A DNA stretch of 64,000 nucleotides from Gimesia aquarii (GTDB taxonomy: Bacteria > Planctomycetota > Planctomycetia > Planctomycetales > Planctomycetaceae): positions 5,968,334-6,032,333 of the forward strand of contig NZ_CP037422.1 in assembly GCF_007748175.1 (NCBI RefSeq), read 5' to 3'. How positions within the stretch are numbered: position 1 is the first letter of the stretch; each line of letters opens with the position of its first letter. Both the position numbers and the translations under genes were made by a program. Positions 31,081 to 41,044 of this stretch are shown here, piece by piece. Under the pieces are notes generated by a model. The model was not told the origin of the DNA. It did no database searches and saw only the letters and a program-made list of their open reading frames with translations.

Positions 31081-32328
31081 TTATACTGGAGTCTGTTTTA
31101 AGATTGATGTGATGTCAGTCAAGACATCTGCCTCACTGAGAAGATTGGTGGAAACAAGACCACGTAAAGGGAGGGGTGTTCCATCAATTCGATAAATGGA
31201 ACCTGGAAAGTGAATGCCGTAAACACCTGTTGGAATATACACATTCAAATCTAAGTCATCAATATTAGCAGGCCCGACTAAGATGGTGGAAACTTCTGTC
31301 AAATACTTCTGCGCTTCTGTTGATAAACTCGAAAGGGGTTGCGCTCCTACTAAAACACAAAGATCGATTTCACCCCGTTGTATTAATTGACTGGCTGAAA
31401 ACTCGATGGGAAAGTAGCGTGGATACCCAGCTGCAAAATTCACGTTAGCGGCATAACCTGTTTGCCATGCCAACACATGCTCTACGCCTTTGGTATCGCT
31501 CGCAGGCGGTACACTGATTGTGTGACATCGGCGATCAGCTTGAATCTCTCGTACCAATATTGATAAAGCTTCGATCTCACGATGTGACAAATGACCTTGT
31601 TTAAATTCTGGACCAAAAAAGAAAACAATATATTTGCTCTGTTGGATGAGACTGACTAATTCCTTCAAATCAGATATAGAAGCCCCTGCTGACTCACCTT
31701 CATGGAAATCAATTCCTTTTAACAGTCCTCTCAAGTACCAGATCACCTCAAACGTGTTTTGTGCTTCCACCTGAATCGATTTATCGACATCTTCAGAAGA
31801 TCCAGGAGTTTTCGTTCCCATTGACACAATCGTTCGTGGAAACTCTTCGTGCCCAGCAAGAAGAGTTTCCCGGTGACAATGATTTGTGAGCAATGCATCT
31901 GCTCCCCAATAAATAATCAAATCGGCACGACTGCGAACTTCTCCCAGCGTACAAGAGGCCTCGCCCACCTGTTGTAATGCCCTTACGTTAGAGGACGCAG
32001 CGGTATCTATGGTAGCTCCAATTTGATCTGCCAGACCGACTGCCGCTCGATTTGAATCAGTAGAGGATTGTGACATCCCCCAAATTAGAGGTGCTTTCGA
32101 AAGATGAATCAGATCGACTGCCTGTTGGACAGCGTCGGAATGAGAAACCGTACGACCATCAATCAGGGGCAACAATGGGTCCGTCTGTCCAAATTGTTCA
32201 AACCAAGATCTTCCTTGCGAACAAATTGTCTGAACATTGAGAATTTGGGTTCCATCAGTTGTGATTTGAATATTATCACATACGCAACAACATCCTGCAC
32301 AAGTCACATCTTCAATCACATTCGCCAC
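31081..32328 (-). CDS. fhcB: Formylmethanofuran dehydrogenase subunit B-like protein (FhcB)
   Basis: 415 residues. Starts with a cysteine-rich CAGCCCVCDNI segment (residues 10-20), then a molybdopterin-oxidoreductase-like fold (LIWGMSQSSTDSNRAAV, YWGADALLTN). In methylotrophs and planctomycetes FhcB belongs to the formyltransferase/hydrolase complex that releases formate from formyl-tetrahydromethanopterin carrier. The other subunits (FhcA, C, D) are not in this window. A gene for a TIM-barrel epimerase lies 53 bp upstream in the same direction. Confidence 0.8.
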   Translation of the reverse strand: MANVIEDVTCAGCCCVCDNIQITTDGTQILNVQTICSQGRSWFEQFGQTDPLLPLIDGRTVSHSDAVQQAVDLIHLSKAPLIWGMSQSSTDSNRAAVGLADQIGATIDTAASSNVRALQQVGEASCTLGEVRSRADLIIYWGADALLTNHCHRETLLAGHEEFPRTIVSMGTKTPGSSEDVDKSIQVEAQNTFEVIWYLRGLLKGIDFHEGESAGASISDLKELVSLIQQSKYIVFFFGPEFKQGHLSHREIEALSILVREIQADRRCHTISVPPASDTKGVEHVLAWQTGYAANVNFAAGYPRYFPIEFSASQLIQRGEIDLCVLVGAQPLSSLSTEAQKYLTEVSTILVGPANIDDLDLNVYIPTGVYGIHFPGSIYRIDGTPLPLRGLVSTNLLSEADVLTDITSILKQTPV

Positions 32329-32381
32329 AAACGGACTCCAAAACCACGCATAAAATGAAAGCAGTAAACAGGCAGGACACC

Positions 32382-33230
32382 TTAGCCAATTTGTTCTTTC
32401 AATTCATTTAGCAGTGCTACGGCTTTCCCAATATCGGCTTTTTGTTGTTCTCGATCTTCCGGTATTTCTCGTTCAATAGTCAGAGGACCGGTATATTCAA
32501 TGTCGTTGAGAGCACGTAAATATGTTCCCATACCAACATCGCCTTCACCGAGAGGGACTTCCGCCCCCCATTCAATTCCACGTTTGCCTTCTGCAGCCCA
32601 AGTCGCATCTTTACAATGAACACTGGCTACAAGGTGGCCAACGCGTTTCAAGGCAGCAATGGGGTCGCCTGTTCCGTAAAGAATCATATTAGCAGGATCA
32701 AAATTAATTTTCAGATTATCACGGCCGACATCACTAATGAAATCAAGCAAATGATCTGCGGTTTCCTGTCCAGTTTCCAGATTCAGAGTCTGGCCATTCA
32801 CTTTTGCATGGTCGAGTAAATTCTGAGTCACAGAAACCAGCTCTTTATAATCCTCCGAATTCCGATCTTCAGTGACAAATCCAATATGCAAGGCAATTGT
32901 GTTGCACCCTAACAACCTGGCGAAATCGGAGATTTCTTTCATTTCTTCAACACGAGCGGCACGTGTCGCTTGGGGAACCAGCCCAACCGTTTGTTTCGTT
33001 GTGGGAATATCAGCATAGCTTTCTCCATCAAACCCACCAAAAACACACGTAATGGTAATGCCTGCTGCATTGCACCGTTCTAGAAATGCTGCTGCTGCCT
33101 CTGGAGTCCGTGTTTCTTTATGTGGAGCATGAACTTGGATCGTGGGAATTCCTAGTTCCTGAGCTACATCAAGATGAACCCCCAAACCTGCATCAACCGA
33201 AGCAAATACACCAATGGGCCATTTTTCCAT
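32382..33230 (-). CDS. Sugar phosphate isomerase/epimerase (xylose isomerase-like TIM barrel)
   Basis: 282 residues. Metal-site pattern of the AP-endonuclease-2/epimerase family: NLETGQE (Glu), INFDPANMI (Asp), VHCKDA (His), IEREIPEDRE (Glu). Intracellular, no signal peptide. Probably forms an operon with the downstream fhcB-like gene. Substrate unknown. Confidence 0.85.
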   Translation of the reverse strand: MEKWPIGVFASVDAGLGVHLDVAQELGIPTIQVHAPHKETRTPEAAAAFLERCNAAGITITCVFGGFDGESYADIPTTKQTVGLVPQATRAARVEEMKEISDFARLLGCNTIALHIGFVTEDRNSEDYKELVSVTQNLLDHAKVNGQTLNLETGQETADHLLDFISDVGRDNLKINFDPANMILYGTGDPIAALKRVGHLVASVHCKDATWAAEGKRGIEWGAEVPLGEGDVGMGTYLRALNDIEYTGPLTIEREIPEDREQQKADIGKAVALLNELKEQIG

Positions 33231-33508
33231 AATTCTATCTCCAGAAACTGATCTTTTTGTGATTCTTTAGATGATCCAATTCAAAAACTGATAGAACCCT
33301 AAAACAATTGGGAACTTGTCTGTTATCATAAAAAGAATTCGCTGGTTTCACAAATGAGCACCTTGTTTTCTTTACAATTTAAAGAAACACACAACTTAAT
33401 GCTATTTTACAACTTGCCCCGTCTATTGTTTCCAGACAGAGTCGTCCTATAATGGAAGCTTATCAGGAAGATCAAAACAAACTGACCAAACAAAAGAGGT
33501 AATTTGCC

Positions 33509-33985
33509 ATGATTGAAATCAATAAAATTCTCATACCAACCGATTTTAGTGAAACAGCACAAGCTGCTACCCAATATGCTGTCGAACTGGCAAAAAAATT
33601 CGATGCAAAATTACATTTACTACATGTCATCGAAGACCCGGTCGTCTACATGCCGATGTTTGAAAGCTATGCGCTACCTCCTAAAGAAGATTTTGAGAAC
33701 TTCGCTGAAACACGATTAGAGAACTGGATTCTGGACGAAGATAAAGAGGGGCTTACTATTGAAACAGAGTGGGTTCATGGCAATCCGTTCGTCGACATCC
33801 TGAAATGCGCTAAACGTGAAGATGCAGATTTAATCGTTGTTGGGACTCACGGACGTTCCTTTACTGCCCATTTATTATTGGGGAGTGTTGCGGAAAAAGT
33901 AGTTCGCAAGGCAAAATGCCCCGTATTAACAGTTCGTCCGCAAGGGCATCAATTTATCCATCCAGGTATGGCAGATGATGAGTGA
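33509..33985 (+). CDS. Universal stress protein UspA family
   Basis: 158 residues. KILIPTDFSETAQAA at the start, LIVVGTHGRS and LLGSVAEKVVRKAKCPVLTV near the end: the ATP-binding G-2x-G-9x-G(S/T) motif is present. AGAGGT precedes the ATG. Followed by a transporter gene 78 bp downstream. Confidence 0.93.
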   Translation: MIEINKILIPTDFSETAQAATQYAVELAKKFDAKLHLLHVIEDPVVYMPMFESYALPPKEDFENFAETRLENWILDEDKEGLTIETEWVHGNPFVDILKCAKREDADLIVVGTHGRSFTAHLLLGSVAEKVVRKAKCPVLTVRPQGHQFIHPGMADDE

Positions 33986-34063
33986 GCAATCTCTTTGTCT
34001 TTTCAATTCCTTTTTCCTCTCTGGTTGAATGATTCACTCAGATAAATCAGGTATTTCAGATTT

Positions 34064-35671
34064 GTGATTGGCGACTCATCACATTCAGCAGAAAGCCGAA
34101 TTCCCTTTTATGGGAAGCTATTCAGTATTATCGCTTTATTGATCATACTGAATCTACCAACCCCACAAGATATGTCAGCCGCTGCACAACGCCTGGCTGC
34201 TGTGACAGCTTTGATGGCAATTCTCTGGATGACGCAGGCGCTCCCCATCGCAGTGACGAGCCTGGTTCCTTTAGTGGCATTTCCCATCTTTGGGATTCAA
34301 GACCCCAAAACAGTCAGCCAAGCCTATATTAATCAAAACATTTTTCTTTATATGGGCGGTTTTATCATTGCGCTCGGAATTGAAAAATGGGGCGTTCATC
34401 GACGTATCGCCCTACATATCATCAATGTGATCGGCTCAAGTCCACGGCGTGTGATACTGGGCTTTTTGTTCGCCACGGCATTCTTATCCATGTGGATTAG
34501 CAACACGGCATCCACATTACTAATGCTGCCAATTGGTATGGCTATCATTGGTTCAATCACAGAATTAACAACACTGGAATCTCCAGAAGCATCTTCAAAG
34601 GCGATACACCATTTCTCAGTCGCACTACTGCTGGGGATAGCATATTCAGCCAGCATTGGAGGTGTGACAACTCTGATTGGAACTCCTACTAACATTGCCT
34701 TTCAGCAGATCTGGCTCGCCCAATTCCCCCAGGGGCCTCAACTGTCCGCTGGGGAGTGGATGGTGATGGTTGTCCCTTTTGGAATCACCTTTTTATTTTT
34801 GACCTGGGTAGTTCTCTGCTGGAAAATGCCAAGTTTATCTAAATCGCAAGATTCTTCTCAGGCAATTATCCGTGAGCACATACATAAACTGGGGCGTGCT
34901 TCGCGACCTGAAATTCTGATGCTGATCATCTTTGTAATGACCGCGATTTTGTGGGTGACACGTAAGCCTCTAAAATTTGGGGCTTATGAACTCCTTGCCG
35001 GTTGGGAGCAGTTTCCAATTTACTTTCTCACAAAGTGGGGGATTCCAGTGGAAAATGTTTCTGGCTGGGTTCATGACTCCACGGTTGCCATGGGAATGGC
35101 CATCTTAATGTTCGCGATTCCCGCACAAAAGTCAGAGCAGGCTGAGACAGAATATCTCATGGATTGGGAAACAGCAGAACGACTTCCCTGGGGCGTGTTG
35201 TTATTGATCGGTGGTGGCTTTGCTATCGCGGGCGCATTTCAAACGACAGGTTTATCAATTTGGGTTGGTCAAATATTCTCTGAAATTGTGACTGGCTGGC
35301 CTCCCTGGGCGCTCATCTTTACTGCCTGTCTGATGCTGACATTTCTGACCGAGTTCACATCTAATATTGCAACAGTCAACACTGTCCTTCCCATTCTGGC
35401 TGCCACTGCCATCAGTCTGAATGTGGACCCAAGAATCATCATGATCCCTGCGGCGATTTCAGCCAGTTGTGCGTTTACAATGCCCATTGCAACTCCTCCC
35501 AACGCGATTGTCTTTGCTTCCGGGCAGATTAAGATTTCCGATATGCTAAAGTACGGAATCATCTTGAATCTGATTGGAGTCTTCCTGTTAACCGCATTTA
35601 TGTTATTCTACTTCATCCCACAAATGGGTATTGAACTTGGAAAAGTTCCAGATTGGATCTATCAACCTTAG
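34064..35671 (+). CDS. SLC13/DASS family sodium-dependent anion transporter
   Basis: 535 residues, about 12 membrane helices. Family signatures SNTASTLLMLPIGMAI and, near the C-terminus, TEFTSNIATVNTVLPIL and ASCAFTMPIATPPNAIVFASG. Imports di- or tricarboxylates or sulphate with sodium. GTG start at 34064. Possibly co-transcribed with the usp gene. Confidence 0.9.
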   Translation: MIGDSSHSAESRIPFYGKLFSIIALLIILNLPTPQDMSAAAQRLAAVTALMAILWMTQALPIAVTSLVPLVAFPIFGIQDPKTVSQAYINQNIFLYMGGFIIALGIEKWGVHRRIALHIINVIGSSPRRVILGFLFATAFLSMWISNTASTLLMLPIGMAIIGSITELTTLESPEASSKAIHHFSVALLLGIAYSASIGGVTTLIGTPTNIAFQQIWLAQFPQGPQLSAGEWMVMVVPFGITFLFLTWVVLCWKMPSLSKSQDSSQAIIREHIHKLGRASRPEILMLIIFVMTAILWVTRKPLKFGAYELLAGWEQFPIYFLTKWGIPVENVSGWVHDSTVAMGMAILMFAIPAQKSEQAETEYLMDWETAERLPWGVLLLIGGGFAIAGAFQTTGLSIWVGQIFSEIVTGWPPWALIFTACLMLTFLTEFTSNIATVNTVLPILAATAISLNVDPRIIMIPAAISASCAFTMPIATPPNAIVFASGQIKISDMLKYGIILNLIGVFLLTAFMLFYFIPQMGIELGKVPDWIYQP

Positions 35672-35679
35672 CTTAATCT

Positions 35680-37062
35680 TTATTTCCCAATACAGAATTT
35701 ACTGAAAATACGATCAAGGATGTCATCGGTATATACTTGCCCGACAATTTGACCAAGGTGCTGTAAAGCATCACAAATTTCGATCGCAACCAGTTCTTCA
35801 CCCATTCGTAATGTGGCTGCTTCTTCCGCCGCCTGCATTGATTGACTGGCAGACCGCAAACTTTCTCGGCAGCGCGAAGCAGTGGAACCAATCAGAAACT
35901 TGCTGCCACGGTGGTATTCTGTCAAACGTGTTAAAATCAGATTCTTGAGTGCTTCAATTCCCACACCCTGCGTAGCACTTAACATGACATCACAATCAGG
36001 AAATGATGTATTTTTGAGTGGTTCAGAGGAGAGGTCACTCTTGGTTTTTACAATGATGACATTTTGCTCTGCAGATAATTGATCACGTTGTATCTGGTCT
36101 TTACTTTTCAGCTCTGAGTCAATATCTGCCGCAGTACACCAGATTACTAAGTCTGCTTGCGCGATTTGTTCTCGTCGAAAATCCTGAGCACTAAGCGATA
36201 CTCCATGTTTTCCTGATTCCATCCCGGCCGTATCGATCAGGTGAATTGATTGGCCTTCCCATTCTAAAGAAGTCACCAGATAATCCCTTGTCGTTCCTGC
36301 CACATCTGAAACCAACGCAGCTTGAGCATCACCAACTAAGGTATTATATAGCGTACTTTTCCCCGCATTTGGCAGACCTGCCAGGACTACAGTAAGCGTG
36401 CCCGTTGATTCCATGCGATGAGAAGAATCGTCATAAAGTTTTTCACAAAACGTGCGAATATCATGTAAGCGGGAAACGAGTGTATCACGATCAATAAATT
36501 CGATGTCTTCTTCTACAAAGTCCAAGCCTGCTTCCAATTCGGAGAGCAATTCGAGTAGATTCATTCGAGCCTGCGCAATACGAGTAGAGACGCCTCCTGC
36601 GAGCTGACTGAGGGCTAAATTCAGTTCTTCGTGATCATAGGCATCAATCACACCCAAGATTGCTTCTGCCTGCACTAAGTCAACACGCCCGGCGAGAAAT
36701 GCTCGTAATGTGAATTCTCCGGGCCGGGCCATCCTCGCACCATGCGAACCGAGATTCTCAATCGCAGATTCCAGCAATGGTGGAGCACTGACCGTGTGAA
36801 ACTCAGCTAATGGCTGCCCCGTGAAACTGCGCGCTGTCGGCCAATAGTATAAAGTCCCAGGGAGACACAAGTCCGAATCAGTTAACCGTAATTGCCCAGA
36901 ATGGCGTTCCGATCGTCGGGAACTTTGCCATTCGCTGGTTGATTCAAAACAAGTTGATAAGCATGGTACTATATCGTCCCCACTAATTCGAATGATTCCA
37001 GCTGCACTACTTCCTGGAGCAGAGGCAAGAGCAACGATCGTGTCGTCAAATTGAAGATTCAT
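35680..37062 (-). CDS. mnmE: tRNA modification GTPase MnmE
   Basis: 460 residues. N-terminal folate-binding domain, helical domain, inserted G domain with GLPNAGKSTLYN (G1), DVAGTTRDY (G2), DTAGMES (G3), KTKSD (G4), and the C-terminal CIGK. With MnmG it modifies U34 of several tRNAs. 24 bp after yidC, a common arrangement. Confidence 0.96.
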   Translation of the reverse strand: MNLQFDDTIVALASAPGSSAAGIIRISGDDIVPCLSTCFESTSEWQSSRRSERHSGQLRLTDSDLCLPGTLYYWPTARSFTGQPLAEFHTVSAPPLLESAIENLGSHGARMARPGEFTLRAFLAGRVDLVQAEAILGVIDAYDHEELNLALSQLAGGVSTRIAQARMNLLELLSELEAGLDFVEEDIEFIDRDTLVSRLHDIRTFCEKLYDDSSHRMESTGTLTVVLAGLPNAGKSTLYNTLVGDAQAALVSDVAGTTRDYLVTSLEWEGQSIHLIDTAGMESGKHGVSLSAQDFRREQIAQADLVIWCTAADIDSELKSKDQIQRDQLSAEQNVIIVKTKSDLSSEPLKNTSFPDCDVMLSATQGVGIEALKNLILTRLTEYHRGSKFLIGSTASRCRESLRSASQSMQAAEEAATLRMGEELVAIEICDALQHLGQIVGQVYTDDILDRIFSKFCIGK

Positions 37063-37086
37063 GCCGAGTCTCTTAGGGAATCATCG

Positions 37087-39222
37087 TTATCGACGTTTTT
37101 TGGACTTTTTACCTGCCCCTTTTAGACGAGAACTTTGCTGTTTCTTCTTTTCATTCAAAGCAGCCTGCTCCTGTGCTTGATCAGCAATTTCCTGTAAACG
37201 AGCGAACCATCCTTTTTTCTCAGGCTTATCATTATTGGAAGCGTCTTTTTTAGGAGCTTGATTTTTTTTAGATTCCGCTTTGACTTCTATTGTTTTTGAG
37301 TCCGTCGCTGCGGCAGGAGAAGGATGTCGTTTTGATTGAAAATCAAGTAGTTTACGCTCACAAATCCCCCATAAGCTGGAAGCAATAAAGTAAACACAAA
37401 GACCAGCGGGGACTCGATAAAACATGAATCCCATCGCGATCATCATGTAATTCATAATCTTGTGTTGTAACTCCTGATCTTTATCGGTCGGTGGTGGCAT
37501 GAACAACTTCTGCTGCACAACAAATAAACCGACTGTAACGATCGGTAACAGATTAAAGTAATCACCCAGAAACGGAATTGCGAAGGGAAGCTGAAACAAC
37601 TCATCAGGTGCGGCTAAATTATCAATCCAGAGGAATGGTGTTCCCCGTAGCTGGACCGCATTATTTAACGCAGTATACAAGCCAAAAAAGATTGGCAACT
37701 GCAAGAAAATGGGGAGACAACCTGCTAACGGATTGTAATTGTTTTTGCTGAACAACTCCATTTGCGCTCTACCGAGCTTCTCGCGATCATCGCCATATTT
37801 CTTTTTGAGCTCTGCGATCTGGGGCTGGAGCTCTTTCATCTTTTGAGCTCCGACTGCCTGCTTTCGAGAAAGCGGATAAAGACTACCACGGACCATAATT
37901 GTCAAACCAATAATGGCAAGCCCGTAAGACAGACCGATGCTGTGCAATGTAGTCAACAACCACAACATCAGTTTGGCAACCGGACCAAAAAAACCGAAGT
38001 CCATAATTTCGGTCGCCTGCAAAGGGGGGCCGAGCAATGACTCTCGTTTAGGTCCGACATACATGGCATAGGTATGTGTTTCTTCAGCACCAGCCGCCAG
38101 TTCCATATCAACCGAATTGATTTTAACAGATATGCTGCTTTGCGATACATCTTTCAATGAACGGCTGATCAAAACAGGTTCAATGCTCTTATAATAGTTT
38201 GACCGCATCTCACCATTGACAAGTTCTGGCTTGTAATTTTTGCCGTCTGGTGTCAGAAGAGCGGCAAAATATTGAATATCAACCCCGGCAAATTGAAATG
38301 CGCGAGTTAACTTCTCAACATTACCAGCATCGATTTCTTCAACAATGTCGGGAGCATACAAGGTAACCGTATCGATTTCCAAATCATCTTGAAGAAATCC
38401 AATCCGTACATCGCGAAATTTACGCGTATTATCGGCATTTTCGAGTGGAACTCCAACAGGGCCTAAAAGCTGATAATCCAGTTTCTGTAATGCATCGCCG
38501 TGATTGATCACGTTAATTTTAAAATGGACTAGATAGCCAGCCTGATCTGTATCACGAAACTCACGAAAGGTTTTACCTTCAGGTACTGGATATTTCTTGA
38601 GACTATACTGCTTTTGAACTTCAATGCTGCCATCAGGGGCTGTCAGTCCCATGCGAACCGACTGGATGATTTTGGGGTCAAGCGGATCTTTGACCTGTTC
38701 CAGTATTTTCCAGTTTGCGCTCTTCGAATTTGTTTTTAATGGTGCCAATTTCTCATTTAATTGTTTAATGTCCAAGTCCAACGAACGCCTGACATCTTTC
38801 CCCGCGGTAAATTCATCCAAAACTTTTAATGGCTGCTTATTTGCCTTTAACTCCTGATAGAGTGGATCATTTAAATGAGCATCAATCAGCGATGCACCTT
38901 CAGTCGTAACAGACACCTGCAAAAAATAGCCTGACTGGGGATCAAGTGAACCCAGAACTATCTTTTGACGAGGATTGTTGAGAAGGTCTGCTTGTTTAAC
39001 AGCTTGTTGCGTAGGCTTATTCTTTTCAACTTCCTCAGCCTCTCCTGGTTTTTTCGCAGCCAGAGGGGCCTCTGCTTCAGGCTTCGCCTGCGCAGCGTTT
39101 TCAGGTGCCTTTTTCACCGCTGGTTTTTGGGGAGGGGCAATGAGGGGGACGACGAAAAGTTGCCAGGCAAACAAAACAGTCGCAGACAGAGTGACGAATA
39201 GTAAGAGTCTTTTTTGTTCCAT
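37087..39222 (-). CDS. yidC: Membrane protein insertase YidC
   Basis: 711 residues, longer than the E. coli protein. First membrane helix (LLLFVTLSATVLFAWQLFVV), a linker of Ala/Lys/Glu, a large periplasmic domain, then the insertase core: LSYGLAIIGLTIMVRG, MKELQPQIAELKKKYGDD, NPLAGCLPIFLQLPIFFGLY. Very basic C-terminal tail (KKSKKRR) that may bind ribosomes. Overlaps the operon metallophosphoesterase-yidC-mnmE. Confidence 0.95.
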   Translation of the reverse strand: MEQKRLLLFVTLSATVLFAWQLFVVPLIAPPQKPAVKKAPENAAQAKPEAEAPLAAKKPGEAEEVEKNKPTQQAVKQADLLNNPRQKIVLGSLDPQSGYFLQVSVTTEGASLIDAHLNDPLYQELKANKQPLKVLDEFTAGKDVRRSLDLDIKQLNEKLAPLKTNSKSANWKILEQVKDPLDPKIIQSVRMGLTAPDGSIEVQKQYSLKKYPVPEGKTFREFRDTDQAGYLVHFKINVINHGDALQKLDYQLLGPVGVPLENADNTRKFRDVRIGFLQDDLEIDTVTLYAPDIVEEIDAGNVEKLTRAFQFAGVDIQYFAALLTPDGKNYKPELVNGEMRSNYYKSIEPVLISRSLKDVSQSSISVKINSVDMELAAGAEETHTYAMYVGPKRESLLGPPLQATEIMDFGFFGPVAKLMLWLLTTLHSIGLSYGLAIIGLTIMVRGSLYPLSRKQAVGAQKMKELQPQIAELKKKYGDDREKLGRAQMELFSKNNYNPLAGCLPIFLQLPIFFGLYTALNNAVQLRGTPFLWIDNLAAPDELFQLPFAIPFLGDYFNLLPIVTVGLFVVQQKLFMPPPTDKDQELQHKIMNYMMIAMGFMFYRVPAGLCVYFIASSLWGICERKLLDFQSKRHPSPAAATDSKTIEVKAESKKNQAPKKDASNNDKPEKKGWFARLQEIADQAQEQAALNEKKKQQSSRLKGAGKKSKKRR

Positions 39223-39224
39223 TG

Positions 39225-40019
39225 TTATCGACCATCACGCAGACGGTCGCCCAAGAAGTTATCTAAATCAGGAATGTCGTAAATTTTTTCTGCGGTGGCA
39301 TTGAAATCGTATTCGACTCGGCAGAAAGTTAACTTTTCATCATCAAGAATTATGTAGGAAGATCTGTTGTCAGTATCACGAGGTTGCCCAACCGAACCAA
39401 CATTCACCAGAAATTTTTCCGCTCCAAAGTCGTAAACGTAATCTACTTCGTCTGGTGCAAGGAAATTCATACTTTCTGTGAAAATTCCCGGAATGTGCGT
39501 GTGACCTTGAAAACAATATTGATCTACCAGTCCAAAAATACGTTCCATTTTTCTCTGGTTGTAAATGTCTTCCGGAAAGACATATTCATTCAATGGATTT
39601 CGTGCTGATCCATGAACGAACAAGAGTTTTTCTTCGCGAATCATACGGGGAAGTTCGCCCAAAAAATCCCATCGATCCTGATTTTTTGATGCATCACCCG
39701 TTTCCAACATACGTCGCGTCCAGAAAATGGCACGTTCCGCACCAGCATTGAAACCTTCGGGATCAAACAGAGCAGCTTGATCATGATTTCCCAGGAGGGA
39801 CTTTTGACAGCGTTTACGAACTAGATCAATACACTCGCGCGGGTTGGGACCATATCCAATGATGTCTCCCAGGCAATAAATCTCGCTGATTTCACGGCGG
39901 TCTATGTCAGCCAGAACTGCTTCCAACGCTTCAAGGTTTCCGTGAATATCACTTATTATTGCTCTTAACAACGGATAACTCCCATTATCTGTTACCGGAG
40001 CCTCATAACAAACAGGCAA
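39225..40019 (-). CDS. Metallophosphoesterase
   Basis: 264 residues. Calcineurin-like signature in order: [39 protein letters not shown]. Possibly a YfcE/Ser-Thr phosphatase-like enzyme. Two bp upstream of yidC, so likely first gene of that operon. Confidence 0.9.
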   Translation of the reverse strand: MPVCYEAPVTDNGSYPLLRAIISDIHGNLEALEAVLADIDRREISEIYCLGDIIGYGPNPRECIDLVRKRCQKSLLGNHDQAALFDPEGFNAGAERAIFWTRRMLETGDASKNQDRWDFLGELPRMIREEKLLFVHGSARNPLNEYVFPEDIYNQRKMERIFGLVDQYCFQGHTHIPGIFTESMNFLAPDEVDYVYDFGAEKFLVNVGSVGQPRDTDNRSSYIILDDEKLTFCRVEYDFNATAEKIYDIPDLDNFLGDRLRDGR

Positions 40020-41026
40020 ATCTCCCGGTAATAATCATTGAAGACACCTCAATCTAAGAGGCGACCTTCGGTAAGTAAAACACCCTGCATTCGAATGGTA
40101 AATTGATACCGCGTACATAGAATCCTGTCTGTTCCTAACAGGATGTTTGAGAGTCGACTGCAAAGCCCTTTGAGCTATTTGATACGATTATTTATAACCC
40201 CAGACCACTATACATTCGAAACCTAGATCTGGATTATTTCAATTCAGCACCAATAGTAGCAGTACACGGGTACCATCTCAAGGCTCTGTTTGCAGTTGTC
40301 ATTCGCTATTAGTTGGTAATTCTTTCGTATTTCGTAATAAATTCCAGTAGGAATTCGGCCTCAACTTGTAAAACAATGACCAAAAAGGATCTAGATCATA
40401 GAAAAGTCATTAGCCACTTCAAATTTATCTGCTCTCAAGCTCCCTCAAGATTGAATTCTCTCTCTTATTTCTTGTTAATTCAGGTGATTTACCGTAGATC
40501 GAATCAAATGTACCTTCATTTCACATTGTAGGAATTATACACATCTTAACAGAATAGGATACACCATTACGAAGGTCTCAAAACCGGCACAATTGACAAT
40601 ATTGTTTTTCTAGTAGTGTTGCAGGGGCACAAATGTTGCTTTTTTGCAACAGCCACACCTCGGATTTCAGGTACAGATCTCGTTCTGATTCTCAAAAACA
40701 ACAGACGTCATAGGAGCATGTTGCCAGTTTGAAACTTATGCCCTATGTTTTCAATATCCCTTCATTACTGTTTGCTCCCCAGTTTGATTGTTAGACAAAA
40801 GTTCCTCCAATCAGGTAACTATATGTCTGCATGAAACTTAATTTGATTTGCTCATTCGTTTTGAGGAAATCGAATACCAGCGCGCTCTGCATTTGAAATC
40901 AATGATTGATTTTAAATCGAGCAACAAACAGATTTTCAATTTCAAATTGTGAATCCAAGAGAAACATCCTATGTAACTTCACAATCAGATTCAGCTGTAC
41001 GATGATTACAGCATAACTAACACACT
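40020..41026. other. 1-kb intergenic region
   Basis: No coding sequence that I can support. Contains a candidate sigma-54 promoter at 40624-40640. Confidence 0.6.
40624..40640 (+). promoter_or_regulatory. Candidate sigma-54 promoter
   Basis: GGGGCACAAATGTTGCT: GG and GC elements separated by 10 bp, as in the -24/-12 consensus. About 400 bp before the sigma-54 response regulator. Confidence 0.5.
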
Positions 41027-41044
41027 TTGGGTGAGACAAATTCA

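Noticed and set aside
40313-40531. 72-aa ORF in the 1-kb intergenic region
   Set aside because: No SD, no domain, composition like non-coding AT-rich DNA.
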